Shown here piece by piece: positions 37,001-51,355 of a DNA stretch of 64,000 bases (the first letter of the stretch is position 1; each line of letters starts with the position of its first letter). The stretch comes from Meandrina meandrites (taxonomy: Eukaryota > Cnidaria > Anthozoa > Scleractinia > Meandrinidae), in assembly GCA_963693305.1 (NCBI GenBank), contig OY855914.1, positions 9,807,903 through 9,871,902 of the forward strand, given 5' to 3'. The position numbers and the translations under genes are program-made. The notes below the pieces were generated by a model. That model was not told the DNA's origin. It worked only from the letters and a program-made list of their open reading frames with translations, and searched no databases.

Positions 37001-40000
37001 TTTATGAACTATCAACTTTCCAGATAACGTTCCTCGTCACTCAGAGTTTTAAAGACACTCATCGAACAGATAAGTACAAATCTTGGATGTGTTTCAGCAA
37101 TTTTGTGACCATATTATGGATACGAGTTCACACGAAATCGTTTGTAACAATAGTGTGGTGTCCGCAAGGCGAGAGTTGACTGTAGATGGTGAGAGATAGT
37201 TTGAATTATTTCAGGACCTTTCAGTTATTAAGTGGCGTAAAGAGGGAGGGGGGGGGGGGGGGGGGGTCCCAATAACGAATCGCGCGCCTATTTTCTAGAC
37301 CATTTCACGAAAATGAACTTTATCTGATTAGGAAATTCGCGTGGCATTTTAATGCAATAGCCTAGTCAGTGCCTTAGAAGCAAGACTTGTCCATTTTGGT
37401 TTTATTACCGTTAATTCATTTACGAGTAATTATTTTCGCTGGAACTACGATTAACGGTCCTCAAAATAAGCAGATCCCGCATCATACTGGACTGAAAATA
37501 TACACGGATCACGACCAGATTTTAGCTGTTTTTTTTTTTGTTTACGTCTCACGCGCTATCGTTTTTGCTCAAATTGCGCGCCACGGGTAACCCTTTTACC
37601 ACCCTGATTCCTACCGAGAATTGAGGAAATTTGCTGACACTCAAAGCGACTTGAAGTGACCACTTCAGTTGAAGTGCAAGTAGATGAAGTGTCGGTTCCT
37701 CTTTTCTTTGCCATACTCTCAGAAGCCCTCGGTAAAGTTAACGTGTTTTATCAAGAGACTCATTCTTTCCTTTGGGAGTATCAATAAGGGAAGATCAACT
37801 TCAAGAGAAAATACAACTGAAATTCACCAATTTACAATTTAACTGTGCACCCACCTACCACCCATTTTGGTGTCTATGCATGTATGTTACTACTTTTTTA
37901 TACCATCAGTACACAACAGGAGGGTATCACAACAGTATTCAGGGCATACGAGCACTTCCACAATAACAACCCTCGCATACTATCGCATTATCTCAAACAA
38001 ATGCTCAGACTATTTTTAAAGGGAGAAAACTTGTTTCAATTTAATGGGGAATATTATCCCTAAATCCAGGAAACAGCCATGGGAATGAAGAAGGTATTAC
38101 TTTACCATCATCAAAACAAGAATGTCGAGCCAAAGCAAAATAGTCAACAATATGGAAACGTTTTATCGATGATGTTCTCGGCCTATGGGACGTTGACTGA
38201 CAAAGAAGGAAACAATTTCCAACCTACTATAAGACTACAGCTGAAATCTCAGCGAAGGAAATTTCATTCCCAGACACAGTTGTATATAAAAGAAAAACAA
38301 TTCCAAAAGGAAGCTTTCCTTGACATTAGCCAAAGGCGAAGGTATCGGGCTACTTCCCCGGGGGGTCACTCCCATATATAGGCTATATAGGTATGTGCGG
38401 CGGGATAGGGTGTGGTTTTTGAGGTTCTTGGTCCTTAAATAGGGTATTATTTTTGCTCCTTTTGGCATTGTGTTCCCCGTGTTATCCTTAGATAGGGTAC
38501 CTTAATTCTATCAGCTAAAATAAATGCCCTACTAAACGTAACAAAAAAGAATTGCCTGTTTAAACTATAAACCATCCGTTCAACTAGTAGCAAAGCAATT
38601 TTGTAAAGATTTGTGTTTTGCCGTGTGCGGCTAGCCGTTATTTGGATCGTCACCCAACGCTTCTCCTCTCCTTGAATAGGGTGTCATTTTTTGGGTTTGG
38701 GCCTTAAAAGGGTGTCAATTTTCGATCCGAAATTTATGGGAGTACCCCCCCCCCCCCGGGGGGGGGAGCTACTCCCCAGAGTGTAGCCCAAGAATATGAA
38801 ATGGCTGCGGTTATTTTTGTCTATTCTGCATTGCGCATTATAAGCGACAAATATAAAGATCGTAGATCTTTGTATTCCTAACTAAAATTTCATGAATCAG
38901 ACAGTATCACGCCCGTTTGTTTCGATTATTTGTGCGGTAAGGACTATTTAAAATTGGGGCAGATCACGAATATAAAAACTGAACAGGAGAAGTGGTAGCC
39001 AAGATGATCGGGTTGCTGATTCAGGAAGAAGCGCAATGTATTTTTTATAAAAGAAAACGTAAACAGCTCGATCGTGCGCTGGCGCGAATGTTGTCAATAG
39101 TGATTACGACGAAATCGACATCGAGGCAAAATTATAAAGAGGAAATCTTGTGGGATCGGAATTTTTTTGCGGGATCAGGGATCAAAATTTCCATCTCCTT
39201 TGGGATCAGGGATCAAAATTTTGGGTAAAAAAATGGGATCAGTTATGAAAAAATATACCTCGTTACGACCCTGATATCTGGATAAGTATCCGATAATATT
39301 TTGCTTCTGTGAGTGCCGGTATCTTTTAGCTTTTAACTTGATATTCTTTGAGATGTTCGTCTCTTTCAAATTATATACATTTTATTGATCAAATTCTGAA
39401 ATTGTTATCGTTCTAGAAAGTATAGCATAAGCTTTCGTTCAGAACTAATCTGTTGAACCTACCAAAACAAACAACAACAATCTTTCTTTTAGAGAAGCCA
39501 TTCGGCTGTGAGAAACTAAATAAAAGTGACCTTCCATTCCTTAGACTGTGCTTCTTTGTATTGTGGCAGACTGCTGAGACGTACTCTCCCCCAGACCTTT
39601 CCAGCCATGGTGGCCGTAGTAGCACCTCACAGTAGTGTATAATTAAACTAAGTCCTGTCGTAGTTGTTCCTTCCCCTCGATCCCTTTACCCATCATGCTA
39701 TCATCGTAATCCAGTTTTATACTAAAGCTAAAAGCACGAAAAAAGGGATCCCCAATTTATTTTCACATTCGTTCACAACTTCATAACATACCGTGGACAC
39801 TTTTTGTTTTGTTAAGATATGACTACTTGGAGATTGCTAATGAGAAGGGCAAATCTTTCGGTAAGCATTGTGGTGGGCCGTATAGGAAGGACGCCGTCAA
39901 TGTAACTGGAAATTATGCAAGGCTAAAATTCCACTCAGACACTGGTTTACAGAAAAGAGGATTCCTGTTATTTTTTAGTATTGTCCCTCTGCCCGGTAAG

Positions 40001-41260
40001 TGTAAAAAATAAATTGTCTTGTTTTCATTCATTTTAATTTCATGTACATTGACATGCGCAGATCGAGAGGATCTAGAGGTCCGAGCTCGAGGCGCAGCTG
40101 ATTTATCACGCGTCATCACGCCGTTTTGACGATAAATTCTAGCTAACTTCGCATTAATAGGTTCGAAATGGTACTTTCGGTACTCATTGTTCTCAGATAA
40201 TATTAATAATATATTTGTTTACTTCTTTCTAATAGAATGTGGTTTCGTGGTTAATAATACACTGACAAGTCCTGGATATCCAAACAAGTACCCAAATAAT
40301 ATGGACTGTGTTTATTCTGTGCCTATTCCTCGTGGCATGGCAATGAATATAACTTTTCACGATTTTGATGTAGAAAAGTCTTACAACTGTAGGGTAAGAA
40401 AAGCCATAATTTGTCTGTCACTATAAAAACTACGACTATGCATTTAATATGGCTGATTGTTTGTCGACTTGCATCGTCGGATTGTCAACAACGGATTTGT
40501 TAATCACGGCTATATTTTTGGTAACGCATAGCGTGTTGTAACACAAAAGAATCGAAATTAACTACTCATAACATGTCGCTCATGCATGTTGTTGGCGTTT
40601 TACATTTCGTGGGCTAACCGGAAAGGATTTGGAAGTGCCAAGATGTGCTCTTTTGCTTTGCCTCCACCCAAATTTAAATAGCACTTTATTATGCATGTTA
40701 GTCGTGCATCTCGTGGAAACGACAACGCAAAATTCCAAATTTATCGATACCAGTCGATACCAATAAAACAATCGATTGGTATCTTAATTGGCACAGTCGC
40801 AGAAGTGTATTTTATCGATTGCCCATCGAATTATTTCAAATAGCTAACAAATTGTTGTCGATTGGCATCGATTACTGTCGGTTTCTATCGATTATCGGTT
40901 GGATACGCAAGTATATGACAGTCATCATCATCATTCAACCATTCTCCTGTTAGAGAATTGGGCTGTAGGCTCTCTGCCTCCAGGTTGTTCTGACTTCTGT
41001 AGCTTCTGCTGCCTCTGCCAATGTTCTTAAACCGTACAACCAGCAAATCGTATAACATGATTACTATTTGTAGATGGGACTATTTAACGATTACCAATGA
41101 CCGCAAAGAAGGATTTAATGTGTACTGTGGTACGAGAACTGGGACGATAGTTTATGTGATTGGAAACTTCGCTGCGTTAACGTTCTACTCAGACTACGAA
41201 ACTCAAGCAAGAGGGTTCGTGATATCGTTCAGTGTTTTTCCATTTGGTAAGTTAAACCAT

Positions 41261-41303
<43 letters not shown>

Positions 41304-44300
41304 GAGCTAAACAATAGAGCGGTCTCCGATGTTGAACAGATCCATCACGTGACTCTGACCGTGCACAAGTTCATTCAAGATGGCGGACGGTGCACACGAT
41401 CTGTTTGTTTGGGAAGACGATTTAGAGGCAGTTTTTTGACATTTTGGAAGGCGATGGAGTATAAGAAAAGCATTTTCGGTCGCAGTTAGTAATGTAAGCA
41501 TAACAGGTTGCCATTTTGAGTCATAATTTCAAACTAATTCGGAAAATTGGCTACTCGATTCGTGTGAATGGAATCCTACAAACGCTCACCTACAATATAA
41601 GCTTATATATTGCCTATCTGTCGATGGTTATTTCCTGTCGGGTTCCTTCGAATCACGAAATTCCTTTATTAAACTTTTGACAAAGATCTGGGATATGGTG
41701 ATCTGTTTATATTGTTTTGAGTGCTAGACCTTCTAGTAGTCTAGTAGATACCTAGTAGATAATTTGTGCTTCCTAATAATAGTTCCAGTGAGTCAAAACA
41801 CCTCAGCATACAATTTGGCTGCCGCACTTTATGTTTTAACTCTTTAAGTATTCTTCAGTTACCATATATAAATACATTTTTGGGGTGTTGTTGTTGTAGG
41901 CTCAGCATTAAGAGAATGTTTGCAATTACTTGGGGAAGAAATGTAAATGTTGACACTTAGCTAAGAGCTACTGTAGTCCAGGTAGCCCACGACTAAATAT
42001 ATAAGTATCAAACAAGTAAACAACTGGAAAAAGTAAAAGTGAGTTGAAAATGTATATTCATATGTGAATTTTAAGTGGAAGGTTTTGAGACACAGGGATG
42101 CAAAACTTTAGAAAGGAAGGGAAGGATTCCAACAGCTAAAACAGTTACCCCAAGTCTTCTTGCATAAAATGGTTGGTAGTGTTAAATGCAATGTAAAAGA
42201 AACTGAAGTGCTTGCACGTGGGGCAGGAGATATTTATATCAAACCCTTGAAGAAGGGTGCGAAAGAGGCAGGATATTTTTGGGAATTGAATAGCTAAGGT
42301 TAGATATTGCTGGGATAATCCTGATAGTGACTTCCTTAATAACTACAATTAGTAATCACTGATATCATTTGAGAATAAAGCATTCAAATTTTTATTTTTA
42401 AAACCTTGTCTTCATCATCAGACTCATAGCTAAGTTTCAATTGGATAATTTCTAAATAATCTTCATTCCTGAAGTAGAAATCAAACAGGCTCTACAATTA
42501 TGTGTGAATCTCAGAATACTTCATGACTGACCAAGAGAGCTAGCAATACCCGTAGTGACAACAAGGAAGACCTTTTTGCAAATGAGCCTCTTGTAGACCA
42601 AGGAAGGAGAAAACCCATGATCAACAAAATAAGTTCATATTTCTAACAGTTATAGTAGGAAGATTTATTTCAACCTTTAAAATACATTCCCTTGGGATAA
42701 ATTATCATGGCCTGTGTGATGGAGTACAGGTAATATGGATATTACAAGAAGAAATTTTTATTATGATCAGCAATCTTGTGACTCGAAGAGTTTACTGCTG
42801 TATGGAAATGAAAAAGAAATCCTTACATAAAAAAAAAAGAACAACTGTTACTGTGACATGAATGTTTACTATTTCATTACCTATGCATATGTGTGAACAT
42901 ATTGCAATGGGTCAGCCTCTGACTCACAACAGAAACACTTTTATTCTTATTAATAAGAACAAAACAAAATTATACAAGGAGAGCCTATTAAAAAACAACC
43001 ATTTACAAATGCGTTGGACAGCAATAAAACAAAATTGTAAGGAAAGAAAGATATTCGAGAAAGAAACTTTCTCTTTACAGTGAATTCGAAATTTGTATGC
43101 GATGGTGGGTATAAACACCTTCCCCTCTACTATGCTATGGTCAAACAAACCTTATACATATTTCTGTGTCTTCGGCTTCAAAATAGTTTACACAGATAAA
43201 CAGTACCCTATCACTCTCGACCCGGCTATTTTGTTCAAGCAGCTTTTCTTCCATTTCCAACGTGAGCCTCTAAGTGCCGGTGCAAATAGCTTCCAAATGT
43301 CGATTTCTCTTCTCCTTCTGCGCGATCCACAGCCGAAGGCAGCAGAATTATCGCCTGGTATAGCAATCTACGATCTCTTATCTTGTAAAACTTACGGTTT
43401 TTTACTCATTTTCAACCAGAACAAGCCAACTTTCACAGTGGATTCAACCACGCTTCGAATAGAACTCACTCGGGACGCCATCTTGAAATTTTGCGTGTGC
43501 ACCTTCAATGTCACGTGACGATGCAAAAACCATAACAAAGAGATATTTCTTTGAAGTTCGCCGGGTTTCATAACCAGTCCCCTCTATTAACTATGGTTAA
43601 ACAAGAATTCAACTTAAAAACAGGCAGACAAAAAGGGACAGACGAACGGAGAGAGGGATGGACAGGCAGGAATGTAGGCAGGCAGGCAGGCTTGTCTACT
43701 GACCTTGGTTTGGGCCTCCATAAACAATCTGGCTACGATTTTGCGTTCGATCTATTAGTTTTATTTCTTCCAAATTTGTCAATGACTTATTGCTCTTGAG
43801 CTCGTTATTTATGTGGGTCTGTTTGAATTCGCAGGTAAGTCGCGAAGTCTCTCGAATCATTCAAGGTCAGACGAGATTTGTAACCCAAATATTTCTAAGA
43901 TTTAGCTAGAGAGTTGCTAATGAAGATTAGTAGTAGAAGAGGTAGAAGTAGTAGTTAAGGTTCTGCAGTAAAGCCTTGCAGTGCAGACTCTTGATGCTTC
44001 TTGCTAAGCGTGACTAACTCAGCTATTTACCTTACATCCCTGAACATCGAGAAAAGAAAGACCGATTTCCTTTCAATAGTAATGCTACACTTGTTAAAAT
44101 ATACCGGGCATCCTTTTGGCGTTGTTTCACTCATCTTTGCCTTGAAAGTTGGGCTTTTTATTGAAAAGACTGCTTAAAATCTCACCTTAATGCCTTTTTG
44201 TTTTTTCATTTCTGTTCCAAGTTAAATTTGTCGCGTATTTTCAGATTGATCTTTGAAGATTTCTCGAACAAATCGGCCGGCGAGTGAAGCAGTCTGGAAA

Positions 44301-47300
44301 CGGGAAGTGACAGTGGTGCAGTCGCGTGTTTTGGCGCGAAACTCTGAACGATATAACTAATATTTTATTGTCTAGCTGGCGAAGCCATTTTAATAGGTTA
44401 ATTGCTCTGCTGTCATCCAATCAGGTGCCAGTATTTACGGGAGCAGTATCATTATACGCCCAATTATTTGCGACTTATTTTGGCACAGTACGTACAACAG
44501 GCTCCTTTAATGTTTTTGTTTATTCACTTGTTAGATTGTGGACCTCCATGTGGATTTCAGGGCAACGCACTTTCATGTTCGAATGTAATCTCACTCGTCG
44601 ACGTTACTAAATGTTTCCCAAGGGCTTTGCCAACCCTGTAAGAGTGTCTTGTCATGTCAATTTGCCGGTAGCAGGTCTCCCAAAGCCTGCGAATTACGTT
44701 CGTTTCTTAGTTAATTGGGTGGAAAAGGTAGCAATAAATGCATCTTACTCGATGGTTTAACATACAACACGCGCCAGTTGCGTAGTTTTTTTTCTCGAGC
44801 CTTGTAGCTAGGGGCGAGGAAAAATGCTAGCATTGAGCAAAATGTCAGCGCCTATTATATGTTAAACCATCGAAGAAGGAATTTATTATTCCACTATTTT
44901 TTCCACTTTGGGTCGCTTAGTCCGGCCTTTTTGTTGCTCAGCTTTCCGATAATGATTTTCTAGCTTTCTGATTGGTTCCCTCCGTTATGAATCTGAGCCA
45001 TTATCCTTTAGTTGGCCACATATAATCTCTTGCTTGCCTTTTTTTGTGCGACGCTAAAAAAATATTTTTTCTCATCGCGGACGAAAAAATATCGAGATTC
45101 GAGGAACTTTTGATCCCAGGAATGAAGACGCTCAAATACACACAAAAATATAAACCAACATTCGCGACTTTCGTAATTGTCAATTAAAATTTGAATGACT
45201 GTGTTTCAAAGTTTCTTTCCAGTCATGGTGACCAAAAGTTCTTAAAGCCAATCGAGGAAATGTCGAAATAAGAACTGAATTACTGACTCAAGTCTTTTTT
45301 ACGCCTCCACGAGAAAGGAAGATGGCTCGCGATTGTACAGCAAGACTCTTGGATGAAATCCTTTCGTGCCGCCATTGACCGCTTTCTTTGTTCTCCACCG
45401 CACTGCAAACAGTTCTCAATAATTGGTGGCGCCACTTTATAGAAGAGAACAAGTGAAGGTGTCCCTGCGATAGCAAGACCAGTTCTGGTCCAATACAATT
45501 TGTTAGGATTTCCTCAGACGAGTTTCAACAGCATGGCGTTGTAAATCGCAAGCGGCGGGCAAATCTTACCTCGTCCGCAATAATATTTCCACAGTTGTTG
45601 TCTGTAATGTTCAAATCCATAACAACTTCGGCAAGTCTGGTTGAAAAAGCCATCATCATCATTAGTTGACATTATAATGGCGATGATGACTTATTTTGAA
45701 TCGACCTCGCCGCCTGCATGATTCACATTCACAATCGCTCGACTCTCTTTCGATTTGCGTAGCGGCCATGTGACAGTTGTTTTCACGTACTTTATTGTTC
45801 CACCACTGCGTCATTTTACCATAATTATTAGGTCAAGGGAACGCGCAAAATATGACACGCTGTTACACGGTAAAACAGGGTAAAAATAGGAGCGGAAAAC
45901 GGAGCAACAAAATGGCAGGACTAATGAGAAAAATACTTAAGATAATTAATAATAGATAAATGGGAATTTGAAGTAGCATTTCCACAAGGTGGCTCTTCGA
46001 CCCCTGACACCTGTTCCCTGATCAAAATGGAATTTAGAAGCGTTGGTTTTTGTGGAGGAGGGAAACCGGACAATCCGGAAAAACCCCCTCGGTCAGCAAG
46101 GACGAGAATCAAGGCCACATTGGTGGGAGGTGAGCGCTTTTACCACTACGTCATAACAGTTGAGGAATCAGTTGAATATATTTTTTTTATTAAATGGGAC
46201 GACTGTTTTAAACAAGAACATGAGCAGCTAAAATTAATATATATTTACCTGCGATTTAATGTTCTTGTCTTAAGCCCATGATAACAATAGCGTAGTTAAA
46301 AAGACTATCTTGCAATTGGCGTACTAAGTTAGTTATGTAGCAGAACTAGACAGTCCTTCAGTGAGTGTTTAATGACAGTTTTAGGGTGTTAACTTTGCTT
46401 TTAGGGAAGTGACTTCAAGCAACCTTTCCATTTTACAAGATGGAATATTTCCAAATCTCACAAATCTACGTAGCTTGTAAGTAAACAGAAAAAGAGCATC
46501 AAATTTTGCTGCCGTTCTCCAATAGTACACGCGTAAGTTGCAGACTAGTTCGATATAAGGTAATGGTTATTTCATATGGAAAATGTTACTGATTTACCGG
46601 TACAGATCATTTTGCTTTGTATAGGTGTGTTAAAATATGCTAGATAGTAAGCAACACGTTTATCACCGTTCAAATACTTGCAGAAGATGCACTTTCAAAT
46701 CTTAAACTTCTAGCCTTAAAGTCAAATGAACTAAAATCTCGATTTTTCTTTATTTTTACCCAATCTGTTGATTAAGAGCCAAATAAACATATTCCGGCCA
46801 AAGTAATTAGACTTTGCATCGCAGAGATATTGCAAGTTAAAAATGCTTAATTTTGGCCTTCATAATCGAATCGTGGAGCGGTCGGGAAAATTGCCAGGAA
46901 ATTGTTGGAAACACCAATAAAGACGTCACTGTTGGTGAGCTGTAAGAAAATAGCCATAGGTTTTGCTTTTTTTCGCGCTTTAAGGCGCAGAAAGCAAAAC
47001 TGTTTCTCAAGTTTACTTAATAATGGATTTTTTATAAGCGTGTGATATTTTGACCTCTTCAGTTGTTAATGCTGTCCTCTGCTTGTTCACTTTCTCTCTC
47101 TTCTTTGCAGAGATTTAATTTCAAACAATATTCAAATCCTTCAAGCAAATGTATTTCATGGTCTAGAGAACTTAGATAATCTGTACGTTTTTTGCCATTT
47201 TTATGTCTTCTTTCAGCAAACTTTGAAAAACGTTAAAATATTAATCTTATGATCAGGACATATATCCAAGTAAAATGCATTGAAAATTTAAAGTGGTCAG

Positions 47301-50300
47301 GTATCAATATGCCCGCGCACGAGGGGCCATATTGCAGGGACAAAATTACGTAATGCTTACACTGAGGGGACTATTGCAGCGACGTGAAGCAGGGACATGT
47401 CGGAGCAACAAAATCACAATATGTACACACAACAAATGTACCGGGAACAAGTTGCAGCGACACGTTCCCTGAAGTGTGCTAATTTTAAGCTCGTGTAAGA
47501 CGAATTTTGTAGCAATTTTGCACCTGCAACATGTGGCACGGAGTTCAACTCTGAATTTTGTTGGACATGTCAAAGGGACTAATTTTGCAAGGGTGCGATG
47601 TCCGCTCGTGTGGACAGTTGTGAAACGTGTGCCTGCGACAGAATTGAGAGGGGACTAAGCAATACAGACGGCGACACTAAGACGACTAGGAAAAAATGAC
47701 ATTTTGTTTTACGTTGCTGTTATTTTGAGGCAGTCGCCTCAAAAACTGTAGTAATAATTGTCTCAAAAATTTTGAGGCAAAAAAATACATGAAATTATTT
47801 TAACTTGCAAAAAGATGTATGGAGTTTTAAACAGGTTAAACCGTCGCTTTGGTAACCAGTGACGTCATGGAGATGACTACAACTTGTTCAGCAATGATTT
47901 GACATTTGTTTGATATCATTATTGTAGCAGCAACTGATAAATATTTGTAGTACTGACTATTTGGCGTTATACAATGCACGGCTTGTTCTTACTGGGGACG
48001 TGTTGTTGCAACATGTCCCTGGGACTTGCCCCCGGTACAGCTTTGGATGTGTGTACATATTGAGATTTTGTCGCTGCTACAAGACCCTGCTGCACGCCCC
48101 TGCTACATCCATTATGTGCTCTTGTGAGACCAACGCATGATTTCGTCTGTGCTTCATTTTGCAGCGACATGTCCCTGCGACAGGTCTTGCTTTGTGTGGA
48201 CACCTTTAGACAATCGCAATCACAACTCTCACTCAGTAAAAAGATAAATTACAGGAATTAAAATGAAGCATCTGCATAATCAAATATGTGACAGAATTGA
48301 ATTGATCCTATTTACATTGACTGTCATACATGGCATACATGAAATACTTCTCTTTGCTGATTTTTTTCTTATTTTTGTCTTTCTTCTTTCCAGGGATTTG
48401 AGTTCAAACAATATTGAAATCCTTCCAGCGGATGTGTTCTCTCCTCTTAAAAAATTAACCTCGCTGTACGTTTCTTGATGTCCTTTCAACAGCTTTCATT
48501 TTCACGTTTGGCGTACCTATTTTAGCTGTAGGGAGTTTCTAAAATACTTCTCTCACGTTTAACCGATGTCTGAATATTTCATTCAAACAATTTCCAAAGC
48601 CCTAGTACGAATGTACTTCAAAATTCTGAAAATAAGCCAGTGCTTTTCTTTTTCGGTCTGCCCCTAACGCCGGCGACGACGTTGACGCTGCCACCGCCAC
48701 CGCCGCAAATATAACATCAAATGCTAACCTCGGCTTCTTTCTTTGTTTCTTTACAGAGATTTGACTTCGAACAATATTCAAAACCTTACAGCAGATGTAT
48801 TCTTCCCTCTTGAAAGTTTAATAGCTTTGTATGTTTTTTTTTCAGCAATCTTCTAAAATTATATCATTATGTTCATTATAATAATGTTCATTACTATTAA
48901 GTCGGAAGATCTCCAGGTAAAATGTATTGACAATTGAAAGTGTAGTAAGTAATTAGACAGTATTTGCAAATGTGGTCGTGTAGGTGCACGAGGAATTTAG
49001 CAAACAGAAACAACTATTACTATGACAATCGCAATATAATATCCCAGTAAATGCTTATTAAATTATAGGAGTAATAATGAAACATCTGCTAATGTGTGTG
49101 ACACACAACCCAACATTAAGAATTTATCCTATTTACATTGTCCTATATGGTATATCTTTTCCCTTCTTTCTCCTTTGCAGGTATTTGACTTCAAACAATA
49201 TTGAAATTCTTCCAACAGATGTGTTCTCCTCTCTCAAACAATTGAACAAATTGTAAGTTTCTTTATGCTTTATGCAGTGCCACTGCCACTGCCACTGCCA
49301 CCAACAATACAACTACTTCTGCCACTAGGTATCACTACCACTAACAATACTACTAATACTGCCACTACCACTACCACTATCACACACGGTTTTCATACAT
49401 CCGTAAGGACACGAACATAACGGTAAGACTGGTAAGACTGGGGAGGCTACTACTTTGGACCAAAAAAACCCATATACAAAATCCCCAAACCAGCTAGGCT
49501 AAAAAACTTGCAAGGGAAACAAACTTTGTGTATAATTGTCAGTTTGGCCGAACACCATAACCCCAAAATACACCAATAAACAATGAATAGACGTCTGTAC
49601 CACGTTCACAATCAACATGACATGTCCTTTCAAAATAACCATGCAGGGGATAAAATAATCTGACCCACTAAGAACGGGCAAAAACACGCCTTGAGAACTA
49701 ATAAGACTGACTGCCATTGACGGCCATTGTTGACCTACATTCATAAATTAAGCACGCAGGCTTAGTGCCAGTTAGGCTGGGGAACTACAACTTCTACATA
49801 ATATTCGACTTGCATCTCCACGTGAGCACAAGAACTAGAACTCCGCTGTCGCAGATCACATTTGACTTACAATAACTTAGACATACATAAATACAAATAG
49901 AAAACATATGAAAATCCTAAAATGTGCACGAAATCTAGGTAGGAACCAATGCTCAAGTTCCAAGCTGATAGCAGTCCATCCTATGAGGTTTTACAGCAGG
50001 AAAATAGAGCTGATCCTTCGGGATTATGGCATCTTAAAAAAAATTAAATAAAGAAAAAATTAAACGGAACAAACAAGCAAACAGACAACAACACAGAACG
50101 CGCGCGGTTGGTTCTGAGACCTAGATGGCCACCACGTACTATACCCCTGCATCACTATCCATGATGCCCCGGCCTGGAACCCAGGCTTGTTGTATCTCGT
50201 GCCGACAAAATATATATTTCAGCCTTCTTCGCATGCTCATTTGTCAGAAATAACATTTTGTCTTTCTTATTTTCAGGGAATTGGGCTCAAACAAGATTGA

Positions 50301-51310
50301 AATCCTTCCTCCATATGCGTTCTCTTCTCTTAAACAATTAAGCGTTCTGTACGTTTTTTGATGTCCTTTCAAATTTTTTGGGGTACCTATTTAACCATCT
50401 ATAAAGCAATGACTGACATATAAGATTAAACTCACAGCTTCAGTTTTCAAAGTAGGATGCTTTACACCTTCTTCTTGTTGTTTTATAAACAAGGCGCACC
50501 TGGAGACCCAGTTTACTGTTAATTAAACCTTTTTGTTTGGCGACGTTCTCATTGCTGTCGTCCAAAAGCGTACTGATTATTTTCAAACGGAAACTCGTTC
50601 TCCACATTACACAATGCACGGTTTGTTCTCCCTGGGAGATGCCCCGCTACCTTTTAGGTGTGTGTACATATTGGGTTTTTGTCGCTGCTACAAGTTCCCG
50701 CTGCACGTCCCTGCTGCATGTGATGATTTCGCATGATATTGTCTCTGCTATGCGACATGTCTCCTTGTGTGCGGAAACCTTTAGACAATCGTTATCAAAA
50801 CTTTCACTCAGTAAAAAGATGATAAAATTACAGGTATTAAAATGAAGCATATGCATAATCCAATATGTGAAAGAATAAATCCTACTTACATTGACTGTCA
50901 TGCATGGCATACATAACGTACTACTAGTTGTTAGTCTTTTCTTATTTTTGTCTTTCTTCTTTGCAGGGATATGAGTTCAAACAATATTGAAACGCTTCCA
51001 GCAGATGTGTTCTCTCCTCTTAAAGCATTGACCCTTCTGTACGTTTTTTGATGTCTTTTCAACAACTTTCATTTTCATGTTCGGGAAACCATTTTGGCGT
51101 ACCTATTTTAGAAATAGTAAACCCCACAAACAGTTCTTTCTTTACTCATAAAAATTTTCTCTTTTTACTGACGTCTGAGTTCAAATACTATCCTAAGCCC
51201 TTGTGGGAATATATTGCAGAATTCGCACAACAAGCCCAAGGCTTATTGTTTTTTCAAAAAACGTGCTTGCGTCTGAAAGGATATATACCTTCTCTCTGTC
51301 TATCTGTCTG

Positions 51311-51355
<45 letters not shown>

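Larger units (their letters stand above)
36454..39273. mobile_element. hAT-like element 2, 2.8 kb, 6-bp target duplication
   Basis: Ends CAGGGTCGTAACGAGGTAT / ATACCTCGTTACGACCCTG with direct repeats ATATCT at 36448-36453 and 39274-39279. Subterminal GGGATCAGGGATCA repeats occur near both ends. Like element 1 it starts CAGGG and made a 6-bp duplication, suggesting a related transposase. It contains a Penelope relic and another repeat; no intact transposase. Confidence 0.88.

Noticed and set aside
43093..43518. 141-codon plus-strand frame
   Set aside because: Lies inside the Harbinger-like element and overlaps its right inverted repeat; no domain recognised on this strand.
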